Source: Ochrobactrum teleogrylli
GTDB lineage: Bacteria > Pseudomonadota > Alphaproteobacteria > Rhizobiales > Rhizobiaceae
Direction: 5' to 3'
DNA length: 64,000 nt
NCBI RefSeq assembly: GCF_006376685.1
Contig: NZ_VEWL01000003.1
Coordinates: 62,001-126,000 of the forward strand
Made by a program: the position numbers and the translations under genes. The notes beneath the pieces are model-generated. The model had not been told where the DNA came from. It saw only the letters and a program-made list of their open reading frames with translations, and made no database searches. Below are positions 36,939 through 45,738 of the stretch, piece by piece; within the stretch, counting starts at the first letter, position 1, and every line of letters begins with the position of its first letter.

Positions 36939-37050
36939 GCGATACCTGTTTCTTTCTTCGATAAAAGCGTCCGAAAATGGACTCTGATCCTAAATTTGGC
37001 CGGAACCTATATGATTAGGCGGCATTTGTGAACAACGGAATTCCGTGAAC

Positions 37051-37536
37051 TTATTTCGGGCTGAAACGCTGCAAAATCTGCGTCTTCAACCGATCCCGCA
37101 CATCGCGATAAGCATTCATGATCTGCTCGCGGCTGCCGGTGACCAGCGTGGGGTCTGGTGTCGGCCAATATTCCACATCCACGGAGAAGCCACGCATGCG
37201 TTCCAGCACCGTATGGTGGGCAAGCGGTGTCAGCGTTACGATGAGATCGAAATAGCCGTCGGCCAGTTCTTCAATGCCCCGCGGCTGGCGGTCGTCGAGC
37301 GAAAGCCCCTCTTCCGAAAGCACCGCATCCACGAATGGATCGCGTTCGCCCCGTTTCACACCTGCGGAAGCCACATATATATTGGGCGGCAGCAGCTTTC
37401 TTGCAAGAAGTTCGGCTATCGGCGAGCGGATCGCGTTCTTGCCGCAGACGAAAAGCAGGGATGACGGCAGTTTCTGTTTCGGGCCCACATCGCCCTCTCC
37501 ATCATCCTGCGCGCTTTCGACATTAACGGCGACCAT
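37051..37536 (-). CDS. Low-molecular-weight phosphotyrosine phosphatase family protein
   Basis: A 161-residue protein with the P-loop VCGKNAIRSP (catalytic Cys31, Arg37) and a C-terminal acid in WPTPDPT, as in low-molecular-weight phosphatases and related arsenate reductases. The first 20 residues are acidic and variable. The cysteine motif lacks the usual CxGNxCRS second cysteine (Ala at that place), which argues against an arsenate reductase. It starts six bases after the UPF0262 gene, within the hisD operon. Confidence 0.85.
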   Translation of the reverse strand: MVAVNVESAQDDGEGDVGPKQKLPSSLLFVCGKNAIRSPIAELLARKLLPPNIYVASAGVKRGERDPFVDAVLSEEGLSLDDRQPRGIEELADGYFDLIVTLTPLAHHTVLERMRGFSVDVEYWPTPDPTLVTGSREQIMNAYRDVRDRLKTQILQRFSPK

Positions 37537-37542
37537 GCAGGC

Positions 37543-38025
37543 TCAACCTCGCCAATGCAGCACGCAGACAAGCGTGAACAGCCGCCGCGCCGTGTCAAAA
37601 TCGACTTCGATCTTGCCCTTCAGCCGCGCCTGCAAGGTTTGCGACCCTTCATTATGCAGTCCGCGCCTGCCCATATCGATGGCTTCGATCTTGCTTGGTG
37701 TGGCCGAGCGGATCGCCTGATAATAGCTTTCGCAAATCATGAAATAATCGCGCACCACACGGCGCAGCGGGGTCAGCGACAATATATGCGTCGCCACATC
37801 GTCCCCGCTTTCGCGGCTGATGGCAAAGATCAGCCGCGTTTCCATCAGCGACAGCTTCAGCCTGTAGGGACCGCCGGTCTCGTCGCCAATCGGGTGAAAG
37901 GAATTCTCCTCGATCAGATCGAAAATCGCGACCGCGCGTTCATGCTCGACGTCAGGCGTCGACCGCCCGATGGATTCATCGAGCTCGACATCAACAAGAC
38001 GGGCATTGGGAACGCCAGCGGTCAT
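37543..38025 (-). CDS. UPF0262 family protein
   Basis: A 160-residue protein recognised as UPF0262, a conserved alphaproteobacterial family with no known function, found between hisD and the phosphatase gene. Typical segments are [29 protein letters not shown] at the start and [20 protein letters not shown] in the middle. No signal peptide or membrane helix is seen. Gaps of six bases on both sides place it firmly in the hisD operon. Confidence 0.88.
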   Translation of the reverse strand: MTAGVPNARLVDVELDESIGRSTPDVEHERAVAIFDLIEENSFHPIGDETGGPYRLKLSLMETRLIFAISRESGDDVATHILSLTPLRRVVRDYFMICESYYQAIRSATPSKIEAIDMGRRGLHNEGSQTLQARLKGKIEVDFDTARRLFTLVCVLHWRG

Positions 38026-38031
38026 GATGCC

Positions 38032-39324
38032 TCATAGATTGAGCCGGATGGCGACTGACTTGGCGTGCGCGTCAAGACCTTCGGCGCGCGCGATTTCGAT
38101 GGCAGCAGGGCCGAGAACCCGCAACTGGTCCGGGCCAAGCTTCAAAAGCGAGGTGCGCTTCATATAATCAAGCACATTCAGGCCCGACGAGAAGCGGGCC
38201 GAGCGCGCCGTCGGCAGCACGTGATTGCAGCCGCCCACATAATCGCCGATCACTTCCGGCGTGTGCGCGCCGATAAAAATGGAACCGGCATTGCGGATTT
38301 TCGGCAGCAGCGCTTCCGGGTCGGCGACGGCGATTTCCAGATGTTCGGCAGCGATACGGTTGGCGAGCGGAATTGCCGCCTCGAAATCCTCCACGAGAAT
38401 GACCGCGCCGAAATCGCGCCAGCTTGCCGTGGCAGTTTCAGCACGCGGTAGCGTCAACAACTGACGCTCAACCGCCGCTTCCACATCCTTGGCCAGCGCT
38501 TCGTCATTGGTCACGAGGATGGATTGTGCGGCAGTGTCATGCTCTGCCTGCGCAAGCAGATCGGCAGCGATCCAGTCCGGATTGTTGTCCTTGTCGGCAA
38601 TCACCAGAACTTCCGACGGACCAGCGATCATGTCGATGCCGACCGTACCGAAAACAATACGCTTGGCAGCCGCGACATAGGCATTACCGGGGCCGACGAT
38701 CTTGGCAACCGGCTTGATGGTTTCCGTGCCATAGGCAAGCGCGGCAACGGCCTGTGCCCCGCCGACGCGGTAGATTTCCGAGACGCCTGCGAGACGCGCT
38801 GCAACCAGCACCAGCGGATTGAGAATACCGTCGGGTGCTGGAACAACCATGACGATGCGCTCGACGCCCGCCACCTTGGCGGGCACGGCATTCATCAGAA
38901 CCGAGCTTGGATAACTGGCCGTGCCGCCTGGCACATAGAGGCCAACCGCCTCGATTGCCGTCCAGCGCGAACCAAGCTCAACGCCGAGCGCATCCGTGTA
39001 ACGGTCATCCTTGGGCAGTTGCCGCGCATGGTGGCTTTCAATGCGCTCATGCGCCAGTTTCAGCGCTTCGACGGTGGATGCCGGCGCAACTTCAAAAGCC
39101 GCGTCGATTTCAGCTTCCGTGATCGCAATGCCGGTCTTTTCCAGATCGATACGGTCGAAGCGGCGCGAATAGTCGATCAGCGCCGCATCACCTTCGCGTC
39201 GCACGCGCTCGACGATTTCGCGGGCTGCGCGGTCCACGTCTTCCGAAACTTCGCGCTTGCCGGACAGAAAGGCTGCGAATTGCTGTTCGAAGTTCGGATC
39301 GGTTTGTCTGAGCGTCGTGACCAC
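38032..39324 (-). CDS. hisD: Histidinol dehydrogenase
   Basis: A 430-residue enzyme catalysing the last two oxidations of histidine biosynthesis (histidinol to histidine) with NAD and zinc. Recognisable segments are YVPGGTASYPSSVLMNAVPAKVAGV, IVGPGNAYVAAAKRIVFG, IAGPSEVLVIADKDNNP, LLAQAEHDTAAQSILVT and the C-terminal THPEV-like GAHTPEVIGDYVGGCNHVLPT. The start is a GTG with an AAGGAA ribosome site. It heads the hisD - UPF0262 - phosphatase operon. Confidence 0.96.
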   Translation of the reverse strand: MVTTLRQTDPNFEQQFAAFLSGKREVSEDVDRAAREIVERVRREGDAALIDYSRRFDRIDLEKTGIAITEAEIDAAFEVAPASTVEALKLAHERIESHHARQLPKDDRYTDALGVELGSRWTAIEAVGLYVPGGTASYPSSVLMNAVPAKVAGVERIVMVVPAPDGILNPLVLVAARLAGVSEIYRVGGAQAVAALAYGTETIKPVAKIVGPGNAYVAAAKRIVFGTVGIDMIAGPSEVLVIADKDNNPDWIAADLLAQAEHDTAAQSILVTNDEALAKDVEAAVERQLLTLPRAETATASWRDFGAVILVEDFEAAIPLANRIAAEHLEIAVADPEALLPKIRNAGSIFIGAHTPEVIGDYVGGCNHVLPTARSARFSSGLNVLDYMKRTSLLKLGPDQLRVLGPAAIEIARAEGLDAHAKSVAIRLNL

Positions 39325-39401
39325 GCTTTTATTCCTTTAAATAGTCCAGATAAGAGCAACCGCCCGCATGGCAGCAGACGCGATGCATCGAAGTTACATT
39401 G

Positions 39402-39842
39402 TCATACGCCGTGACGCGGGAGCGATTCCGTTTCCCAGGCCGCGCCCAGATCCGTCAGCTGCGCTTCGATGCATTCCACCGAAAGACGGATAGCGGCATT
39501 TGCCGAGAATGTCAGTTCTATTGTGCCCGCAGGCGCCTCGCCGGGGACAAAACCGATCGTCAGCAGCGACAGGACATCATCCTGCTTCTGGCGGTCGATA
39601 CCGGTGGCCTTGGCCGCAGTGACGCGGTTGAAATGCAGAGCGGCGCGGCGGCGCTGATATTGCGGCTTGCGCAGGAATTTCGGGCGCGCCTCTTCCCAGA
39701 CGAAGCGGTTCGCCGTCAGAACGAAGCGTTGTTCCTTAGCAATATATTGGAGGTCGGAAACTTTGAGAACCGCGTCCTGAAGATGGGCGGACAGGACCTG
39801 TAAATCCTCTTCATCCAACGCCACAAGCTTCAACATATCCAT
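39402..39842 (-). CDS. DUF2948 family protein
   Basis: A 146-residue cytoplasmic protein matching DUF2948, a family of unknown function encoded next to hisD in many Alphaproteobacteria. It begins MLKLVALDEEDLQVLSAHLQD and contains the run RRRAALHFNRVTAA. The start at 39842 was chosen from the conserved N-terminus; a frame opening 45 bases upstream adds unconserved residues. It follows the double terminator of murA and probably has its own promoter. Confidence 0.83.
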   Translation of the reverse strand: MDMLKLVALDEEDLQVLSAHLQDAVLKVSDLQYIAKEQRFVLTANRFVWEEARPKFLRKPQYQRRRAALHFNRVTAAKATGIDRQKQDDVLSLLTIGFVPGEAPAGTIELTFSANAAIRLSVECIEAQLTDLGAAWETESLPRHGV

Positions 39843-39954
39843 GGTCCGCACCGATTTCCTGTCATGTTCAAAACAACCGCCCAACATCGCATATAAATAG
39901 GCGACATGGATGGTTTACGAAGTAACCTTGCCAAATAACTTTGCATGTCGGCAG

Positions 39955-39983
39955 AAAAAAATCGACAGGCTTTTCAAGCCTGT
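39955..39983 (-). terminator. Second terminator downstream of murA
   Basis: ACAGGCTT / AAGCCTGT with a three-base loop, followed on the minus strand by CGATTTTTTT. It lies 20 bases past the first murA terminator and before the DUF2948 gene. Confidence 0.8.
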
Positions 39984-40003
39984 GATCAATCAGCGTGCCA
40001 GAA

Positions 40004-40034
40004 TGAAAAAGCCGGAGCTTGATTAAGCTCCGGC
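40004..40034 (-). terminator. Rho-independent terminator of murA
   Basis: A ten-base perfect stem GCCGGAGCTT / AAGCTCCGGC with a four-base loop, then TTTTTC on the minus strand, 10 bases past the murA stop. Confidence 0.92.
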
Positions 40035-40044
40035 CACTTGCCGA

Positions 40045-41337
40045 TTATCCGCTGATGCGTTCGACATTCGCGCCGCAACGCGAAAGCTTTTCTTCGAGAC
40101 GCTCGAACCCGCGATCCAAATGATAGACGCGGTTGACGACGGTTTCGCCTTCAGCGGCAAGGCCCGCAATAACCAGCGATACCGATGCGCGCAGATCGGT
40201 CGCCATGACCTGAGCGCCCTTGAGGCGTTCCACGCCTTCAACGGTCGCGGTCTGGCCGGACAGCGAAATCTTCGCGCCGAGACGCGCCAGTTCCTGCACA
40301 TGCATGAAGCGGTTTTCAAAGATCGTTTCGGTGATGTGCGACGTGCCCTTGGCCTTGGTCATCAGGCCCATGAACTGCGCCTGAAGGTCGGTCGGGAAAC
40401 CCGGGAACGGATCGGTGGTGACATCGACCGGATGGATGCCGTGGCCGTTGCGCACCACGCGCAGGCCGCTATTGGTCTCGGTGATTTCCGCACCGGCCTG
40501 ACGCAGCGTATCGAGCGCCGACGAGAGCAGGCTTTCCTGTGCGCCTTCGAGCAGCACGTCACCGCCGGTCATGGCGACAGCCATGGCATAGGTGCCGGTT
40601 TCGATACGGTCGGGAATGACGCGAACGCGCGCGCCGGAAAGGCTGGTGACGCCCTGCACGTGGATCGTGCCGGTGCCTGCACCCGTGATCTTCGCGCCCA
40701 TTGCATTGAGGCAGTCGGCAAGATTGACGACTTCAGGCTCACGTGCCGGGTTTTCGATGATCGTTTCGCCCTTGGCGAGAACAGCGGCCATCAGCATGAC
40801 ATGCGTTGCGCCGACCGAAACTTTCGGGAAGTGATAGCGCCCGCCGACAAGACCGCCCTTCGGCGCACGCGCCTTGGCATAGCCGTTTTCGATGTCGATT
40901 TCGGCACCCAGCGCCTGAAGGCAATCGAGCAGCAGATCGACGGGGCGCGTACCAATAGCGCAACCGCCCGGCAGCGATACGGTTGCTTCGCCCATACGCG
41001 CCAGAAGCGGGCCGATCACCCAGAAGCTTGCACGCATTTTCGAGACCAGCTCATAAGGCGCAGTGGTATCGACGATATTGCGGGCTGTGAAATGGATGGT
41101 GCGGGAATAAGCGCCGTTCTGGTGTTCGCGGCGGCCATTGACCGAATAATCAACGCCATGATTGCTCAGAATGCGGATCAGCTGCTCGACATCGGCCAGA
41201 TGCGGCACGTTTTCGAGCGTCAGCGTATCGTCGGTCAGGAGCGAAGCGATCATCAGGGGCAAAGCGGCATTTTTTGCGCCCGAGATCGGAATGATTCCAT
41301 TCAGCTTATTACCGCCGACGATTTTGATGCGATCCAT
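40045..41337 (-). CDS. murA: UDP-N-acetylglucosamine 1-carboxyvinyltransferase
   Basis: A 430-residue enzyme for the first committed step of peptidoglycan synthesis, transferring enolpyruvate to UDP-GlcNAc. The catalytic cysteine is in [14 protein letters not shown] (Cys126), so the enzyme should be fosfomycin-sensitive. Also visible are [20 protein letters not shown] at the start, [17 protein letters not shown] with the catalytic Asp region, and [15 protein letters not shown]. The ATG at 41337 follows AAGGGGAAA and gives the family length; longer upstream frames are rejected. Confidence 0.96.
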   Translation of the reverse strand: MDRIKIVGGNKLNGIIPISGAKNAALPLMIASLLTDDTLTLENVPHLADVEQLIRILSNHGVDYSVNGRREHQNGAYSRTIHFTARNIVDTTAPYELVSKMRASFWVIGPLLARMGEATVSLPGGCAIGTRPVDLLLDCLQALGAEIDIENGYAKARAPKGGLVGGRYHFPKVSVGATHVMLMAAVLAKGETIIENPAREPEVVNLADCLNAMGAKITGAGTGTIHVQGVTSLSGARVRVIPDRIETGTYAMAVAMTGGDVLLEGAQESLLSSALDTLRQAGAEITETNSGLRVVRNGHGIHPVDVTTDPFPGFPTDLQAQFMGLMTKAKGTSHITETIFENRFMHVQELARLGAKISLSGQTATVEGVERLKGAQVMATDLRASVSLVIAGLAAEGETVVNRVYHLDRGFERLEEKLSRCGANVERISG

Positions 41338-41684
41338 GCTGTTTCCCCTTCTGGGCCGGGGCTTCTCCCCGGTAATCGATTTGAAGCCGTTGGAACGCGT
41401 TTCGATCGGGATAATCGGATCGACACTCCAACTGTTTGTTTTCAAGCACATCTTGTCCGAAAACCGGTTCACCCTTTTCGGGATGTGCTGTTGCTGCTGC
41501 CTGAACGGCGCGGCGGCGGTACATGACAAATGACGAGTCTTGCGGCGGAATTACGTTCGAAGGCGAATCGCTTTCGAACGACAATGGCAACCGAGAACAG
41601 AAAAGCGCTTTTACCTTAGCCGACGTTTCTCTTCAAGAAAGGCTTTCCAAGCTAAAGCGAACTCTTATTTGGTCGGATGATGCC
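41338..41684. other. murA upstream region
   Basis: No gene is supported in this 347-base gap. It carries the murA ribosome site and promoter region and a dispersed repeat at 41433-41489. Open frames here have no ribosome site or conserved look. Confidence 0.4.
41433..41489 (-). repeat. Rhizobiales-type dispersed intergenic repeat, copy 2
   Basis: On the minus strand it reads AGCACATCCCGAAAAGGGTG, then AACCGGTTTTCGGACAAG, then ATGTGCTTGAAAACAAACA. The CCCGAAAAG/ACCGGTTTTCGG halves are partly self-complementary and match a repeat I recognise as abundant between genes of Rhizobiales. Copies 1 and 3 are at 12221-12288 and 44071-44122. Confidence 0.65.
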
Positions 41685-41876
41685 CTATTCCTTTTCTTGC
41701 CCCGCTTCTTTCCCGGCGCTGGCAATGCCGTCGGTGCGCTCATCCGCTTCGCCGGAGCGTCGCGAGCGTGACTGTTCCTTGCGGCGCATCAGATTCGCGC
41801 GCAGCTGATCGGCCAGCCGCTTTTTTTGGCGGTCCAGCTGGTTTTGTCGTTCCTGATTGATCGGTTTTTCGCTCAT
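41685..41876 (-). CDS. Small charged conserved hypothetical protein
   Basis: A 63-residue, highly charged protein (MSEKPINQERQNQLDRQKKR ... ending in AGKEAGQEKE), predicted mostly helical and then disordered. It has no membrane helix or signal peptide. The N-terminal half with many Arg/Lys/Gln looks like a nucleic-acid or ribosome-binding peptide, but this is only an impression. Similar small proteins are found near murA in relatives. I do not recognise a named family with confidence. Confidence 0.6.
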   Translation of the reverse strand: MSEKPINQERQNQLDRQKKRLADQLRANLMRRKEQSRSRRSGEADERTDGIASAGKEAGQEKE

Positions 41877-42023
41877 GAGCCGTGTTTACTACGAGAAAAA
41901 GCGCCGGAAAAGCGGCTTGAAGCGCAGCTATACGCAGATTTCCACATTATGTGAAAAGAAATGCATTTGGTCGCTTGCGATTTGCGCAATGATGTGTCAG
42001 AAGTCCGCCGCACTCAAGAGAAT

Positions 42024-42098
42024 GCTGCGGTAGCTCAGTGGTAGAGCACTCCATTGGTAATGGAGAGGTCGAGAGTTCAATCCTCTCTCGCAGCACCA
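42024..42098 (+). tRNA. tRNA-Thr (anticodon GGT)
   Basis: A 75-base cloverleaf: acceptor GCTGCGG paired with TCGCAGC (one G-T pair), D arm TAGCTCAGTGGTAGAGCA, anticodon loop TTGGTAA giving GGT, T arm GAGAGTTCAATCCTCTC, and an encoded CCA. Confidence 0.96.
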
Positions 42099-42275
42099 TT
42101 CATCTCTTTGATTTGGCAAATTTTCCCTGAAAATTGATCACGAATGTCACGGCTTTGTGCGATAGCATTTTAGCGCATTCTTACCCGTTGTTTTTTCATC
42201 GGATGGTCGGAGATCGCCGGTGAAACATTGGCGTCCAGCCTTTGAAGAAATGGGAAACTCAGGAGAGGATATTTC

Positions 42276-42716
42276 ATGCTGTGGACCTTGTTCGGCATTC
42301 TTTCGGGTGCCTGCATCGCCATTCAGGCGCCGATCAATGCAGCTCTTGCGCGCGGACTTGGCTCCCCACCGACTGCCGCTGCGATTTCATTTCTGGCAGG
42401 TGCAGTCATTCTCGCCATCGTCTCGACCATAACCGCAAAGGCGACCGGCAACCTTCCCACATTCAATGTACCCGCAGGCTGGCTGTTCGTCGCGGGCGGC
42501 GCGCTGGGCTGTATCTATGTCACCGCATCGATCCTGCTGACGCCGCGCATCGGCGCAGCAGCCGTGATGGGCCTTGCCGTGGCCGGGCAGTTGATGGCCG
42601 GTCTACTTGCTGACCGCATCGGCTTCATGGGCGTCGCCGTGCGAGAGATCACCGCCGGACGTGTCGCAGGCGCCGTGCTCCTGCTTACCGGCGCCCTGAT
42701 GATCCGCTTTCTGTAA
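42276..42716 (+). CDS. DMT-type small transporter (DUF606/YdcZ family)
   Basis: A 146-residue integral membrane protein with about five hydrophobic helices, beginning MLWTLFGILSGACIAIQAPI. The pattern IQAPINAALARGLGSPPTAA and the overall length match DUF606/YdcZ, half-size relatives of drug/metabolite transporters that often work as pairs. Here only one copy is present. The ribosome site AGGAGAGG precedes the ATG. The substrate is unknown. It converges on the sugar operon and shares its terminator. Confidence 0.83.
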   Translation: MLWTLFGILSGACIAIQAPINAALARGLGSPPTAAAISFLAGAVILAIVSTITAKATGNLPTFNVPAGWLFVAGGALGCIYVTASILLTPRIGAAAVMGLAVAGQLMAGLLADRIGFMGVAVREITAGRVAGAVLLLTGALMIRFL

Positions 42717-42717
42717 A

Positions 42718-42751
42718 AGAAAACGCCGCGCTTCAAAGCGCGGCGTTTTCG
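42718..42751. terminator. Bidirectional terminator
   Basis: AACGCCGCGCTT / AAGCGCGGCGTT form a 12-base perfect stem with A- and T-runs on either side. It ends both the transporter gene (plus) and the long sugar operon (minus). Confidence 0.93.
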
Positions 42752-42776
42752 TGTTCGTTAAGGCATTGAAACCGGC

Positions 42777-44054
42777 TCAACCCTTGAAAGTATAGTCCGC
42801 AATCGACTGCGGCTTCATCTCGATGGAGAAGCCCGGCAGCGACGGCGGCATATAGGCCGCGTTCTTGATCACGCACGGGTCGATGAAATGCTCGTGCAGA
42901 TGATCGACATATTCGATCACACGGCCTTCCTTGGTGCCCGAAACGGCCACATAGTCGATCATCGACAGATGCTGCACATATTCGCACAGGCCAACGCCGC
43001 CCGCATGCGGCCAGACCGGCTTGCCAAACTTGGCGGCCATCAGCAGCACGGCCAGTACCTCGTTCAGACCGCCCATGCGGCACGAATCGATCTGCACGAT
43101 GTCGATGGCGCCTTCCGCGATGAACTGCTTGAACATGATGCGGTTCTGGCACATTTCGCCGGTCGCGACTTTCACGTCGCCAATGGCTTCACGAATCTTG
43201 CGATGGCCTGCCACATCGTCCGGGCTGGTCGGTTCTTCAATGAAGAACGGCTTGGAGAAAGCGAGCTTGTTGACCCATTCGATGGCCTGATCGACTTCCC
43301 AGACCTGATTGGCGTCGATCATCAGATAGCGGTCCGGACCGATCACTTCGCGCGCAATCGTCAAGCGGCGGATATCGTCTTCGAGATCGCGGCCGACCTT
43401 CATCTTGACGTGGTGGAAACCCTCGTCGATAGCTTCCTGGCAAAGACGGCGCAGTTTGTCGTCGTCATAGCCGAGCCAGCCGGCAGAGGTCGTGTAGCAG
43501 GCATAACCTTCCGCCTCGAGCGTGGCGATACGCTCAGCCTTGCCAGCTTCCGCCTTGCGCAGGATCGCGACGGCTTCGTCACGCGTCAGCGCATCGGTGA
43601 GATAGCGATAATCGACGATGTCGGCGATTTCTTCCGGCGACATGTCGGCGACCAACCGCCATACCGGCTTGCCTGCCTGCTTTGCAGCCAGGTCCCAGAA
43701 GGCGTTGACGACAGCGCCGGTGGCAAGATGCATCGCGCCCTTGTCCGGGCCGATCCAGCGCAGCTGGCTGTCGCCGGTCAGGTAACGCCAGAACTTGCCG
43801 GGGGCTGCGAGGAAATCATCCATCGAGGAACCCACGACCAGATGACGCATGGCGAGAATGGCCTGACAGCAAATGTCGTTGCCGCGTCCGATGGTGAAGG
43901 TAAGGCCGTGGCCCTTCAGCGAGGCATCATCCGTATCGAGGATGACATAGGCCGCCGAATAATCCGGGTCCGGGTTCATGGCATCCGAGCCGTCCAGACT
44001 TTGCGAAGTCGGGAAACGCAGATCGAAGACGCGCAGGTCAGTGATTTTCGTCAT
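42777..44054 (-). CDS. L-fuconate dehydratase-like enolase-superfamily enzyme
   Basis: A 425-residue acid-sugar dehydratase. The catalytic and metal residues of the mandelate racemase group are seen in HHVKMKVG (KxK), LMIDANQVW, FIEEPTSPDD and WPHAGGVGLCEYVQH. The N-terminus (ITDLRVFDLRFPTSQSLDGS) and length match L-fuconate dehydratases, which turn L-fuconate into 2-keto-3-deoxy-L-fuconate. The ATG at 44054 begins the conserved sequence. It is the last gene of the 10-kb operon, separated from the hydrolase gene by a dispersed repeat. Confidence 0.85.
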   Translation of the reverse strand: MTKITDLRVFDLRFPTSQSLDGSDAMNPDPDYSAAYVILDTDDASLKGHGLTFTIGRGNDICCQAILAMRHLVVGSSMDDFLAAPGKFWRYLTGDSQLRWIGPDKGAMHLATGAVVNAFWDLAAKQAGKPVWRLVADMSPEEIADIVDYRYLTDALTRDEAVAILRKAEAGKAERIATLEAEGYACYTTSAGWLGYDDDKLRRLCQEAIDEGFHHVKMKVGRDLEDDIRRLTIAREVIGPDRYLMIDANQVWEVDQAIEWVNKLAFSKPFFIEEPTSPDDVAGHRKIREAIGDVKVATGEMCQNRIMFKQFIAEGAIDIVQIDSCRMGGLNEVLAVLLMAAKFGKPVWPHAGGVGLCEYVQHLSMIDYVAVSGTKEGRVIEYVDHLHEHFIDPCVIKNAAYMPPSLPGFSIEMKPQSIADYTFKG

Positions 44055-44070
44055 GATATATCCGTGATCA

Positions 44071-44122
44071 GGGCATGATCCCAAAACATGGGAACGGTTT
44101 CGGGACCATGCGTAAACAATGC
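44071..44122 (+). repeat. Rhizobiales-type dispersed intergenic repeat, copy 3
   Basis: It reads GGGCATGATCCCAAAACATG, then GGAACGGTTTCGGGACC, then ATGCGTAAACAATGCC. It shares GCATGATCCC, GGAACGGTTT and ATGCGTAAACAA with the general pattern of copies 1 and 2 and fills the whole gap between two genes of the sugar operon. Confidence 0.6.
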
Positions 44123-44968
44123 CTAGATGTCAGCGCGCACGTTCTGCTTCTGCGTGCCGAGGCCTTCGATGCCGAGTTCGACGACATCGCCAGCCTTGAG
44201 GTAACGCGGCGGCTTCATGCCCATGCCGACGCCGGGAGGCGTGCCGGTGGAGATGATGTCGCCCGGCTGCAGGGACATGAACTGCGAGAGATAGGAAACG
44301 AGGTAGCGAACGCCGTAAACCATGGTCTTGGTCGAGCCGTCCTGCATGGTTTCACCGTTGAGGGTGAGCCACATTTTCAGGTTCTGCGGGTCAGCGACTT
44401 CGTCCTTCGTCACCAGCCACGGGCCGGTCGGGCCGAATGTGTCGCAGGACTTGCCCTTGGTCCACTGACCAGCGCGTTCGATCTGGAATGCGCGTTCGGA
44501 AACGTCATGCAGCGTGCAGTAGCCAGCGACATAATCCAGCGCATCCTCTTCCGAAACGTATTTCGCGGTCTTGCCGATGACGATGCCGAGCTCGACTTCC
44601 CAATCGGTCTTTTCCGAGCCGCGCGGGATGAGAACGTCATCATTCGGGCCGACGATGGCCGAGGTGGCCTTCATGAAGATGACCGGCTCAGGCGGCACGG
44701 CCATGCCGGATTCGGCTGCGTGGTCGGCATAGTTGAGGCCGATGCAGATGAACTTGCCGGTGCCTGCAACGCAGGGGCCGAGGCGCGGATTGCCTTCAAC
44801 CTTCGGCAGCGAATTGACGTCGACTGCGCCAAGCTTGGCCAGCGCGTCGGGGGCAAGAGCCGCACCGGAAAGGTCGCTTACATGGGCGGAAAGATCGCGG
44901 ATCGCACCATCGGCATCGAGAATGCCGGGCTTTTCCTGACCGGCTTCACCGTAACGAAGAAATTTCAT
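44123..44968 (-). CDS. Fumarylacetoacetate hydrolase family protein (2,4-diketo-3-deoxy-L-fuconate hydrolase-like)
   Basis: A 281-residue FAH-superfamily enzyme. Metal ligands lie in VELGIVIGK (E-x-E type site with the preceding DWEVE) and in CDTFGPTGPW; the core FICIGLNYADHAAESG and QPGDIISTGTPPGVG are typical. In the non-phosphorylated L-fucose pathway this type splits 2,4-diketo-3-deoxy-L-fuconate into pyruvate and lactate, which fits its place between the SDR and the dehydratase. Ureidoglycolate lyase is a common alternative label for such proteins, but no allantoin genes are present. Confidence 0.85.
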   Translation of the reverse strand: MKFLRYGEAGQEKPGILDADGAIRDLSAHVSDLSGAALAPDALAKLGAVDVNSLPKVEGNPRLGPCVAGTGKFICIGLNYADHAAESGMAVPPEPVIFMKATSAIVGPNDDVLIPRGSEKTDWEVELGIVIGKTAKYVSEEDALDYVAGYCTLHDVSERAFQIERAGQWTKGKSCDTFGPTGPWLVTKDEVADPQNLKMWLTLNGETMQDGSTKTMVYGVRYLVSYLSQFMSLQPGDIISTGTPPGVGMGMKPPRYLKAGDVVELGIEGLGTQKQNVRADI

Positions 44969-45001
44969 GAGTTTACTCCTTTGGGGGTAGCTGGGGCGAA
45001 C

Positions 45002-45736
45002 TTAGATAGTCCAGCCGCCATCAATGTTATAAGCTTGTCCGGTCGTGTAGGTCGCACCAGCGAGATAAACGGCGAGATCAGCGATTTCTTCCGGCTGGCC
45101 GATGCGGCCAATCGGCTGGCGGGCGATGAACGCCGCGCGCTGCTCTTCGTAATCGCCCTGCGAACGCAGACGGTCCTGCAAGGACGGGCTTTCGACCGTG
45201 CCGGGGCAGATCGCGTTGCAGCGGATGCCCTTGGCAACATAATCGGCAGCGACTGCCTTGGTGAGACCGATAACGGCGGCCTTGGTGACGCCATAGGCGA
45301 AACGGTTCGGCACGCCCTTCACGCTCGATGCGACGGAAGCCATGTTGACGATGGCGCCGTCCTTGCGCTCCAGCATGCCCGGCAGCACGGCGCGGATGGT
45401 GCGGATCATTGCCTTGACGTTGAGATTGACGGCGAAGTCGAGGTCTTCGTCCTTCATTTCGAGGATGGAACCGCCATGAACGACGCCTGCGCAGTTGAAC
45501 AGGATGTCCACCTGACCGATTTCGGCTACAAGTGCGTTCACTTCCGCCTCGTCAAGCACATTGAGCTTGCGGGTGATGATACCGTTGACGCCTTCGATTT
45601 CCTTGAGGGCATCGGTGTTGATGTCGGTCGCATAGACCTTGGCACCCGCTTCCGCGAAGGCCAGCGCGCTGGCGCGGCCAATGCCTTGTGCTGCGGCTGT
45701 CACCAGCGCGGTTTTTCCATCAAAGCGTATCGTCAT
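45002..45736 (-). CDS. Short-chain dehydrogenase (2-keto-3-deoxy-L-fuconate dehydrogenase-like)
   Basis: A 244-residue Rossmann-fold oxidoreductase with the cofactor motif TAAAQGIGRASA (about 13-24), an Asp after the second strand (YATDIN, indicating NAD preference), the NCAG-like FNCAGVVHGG, and the catalytic Ser-Tyr-Lys in ASVASSVKGVPNRFAYGVTKAA. It ends in the usual YNIDGGWTI. The ATG at 45736 follows GGAAGG seven bases away. The frame opening slightly earlier uses a TTG and is rejected. In the pathway it would oxidise the 2-keto-3-deoxy acid to the 2,4-diketo acid. Confidence 0.88.
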   Translation of the reverse strand: MTIRFDGKTALVTAAAQGIGRASALAFAEAGAKVYATDINTDALKEIEGVNGIITRKLNVLDEAEVNALVAEIGQVDILFNCAGVVHGGSILEMKDEDLDFAVNLNVKAMIRTIRAVLPGMLERKDGAIVNMASVASSVKGVPNRFAYGVTKAAVIGLTKAVAADYVAKGIRCNAICPGTVESPSLQDRLRSQGDYEEQRAAFIARQPIGRIGQPEEIADLAVYLAGATYTTGQAYNIDGGWTI

Positions 45737-45738
45737 TT

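Noticed and set aside
37051..37536. Arsenate reductase
   Set aside because: The cysteine loop lacks the additional cysteines of the ArsC redox relay, and no ars genes are nearby, so a phosphatase-family label is safer.
44123..44968. Ureidoglycolate lyase
   Set aside because: The family is shared, but the gene lies between sugar-acid dehydratase and dehydrogenase genes and no purine or allantoin genes are present.
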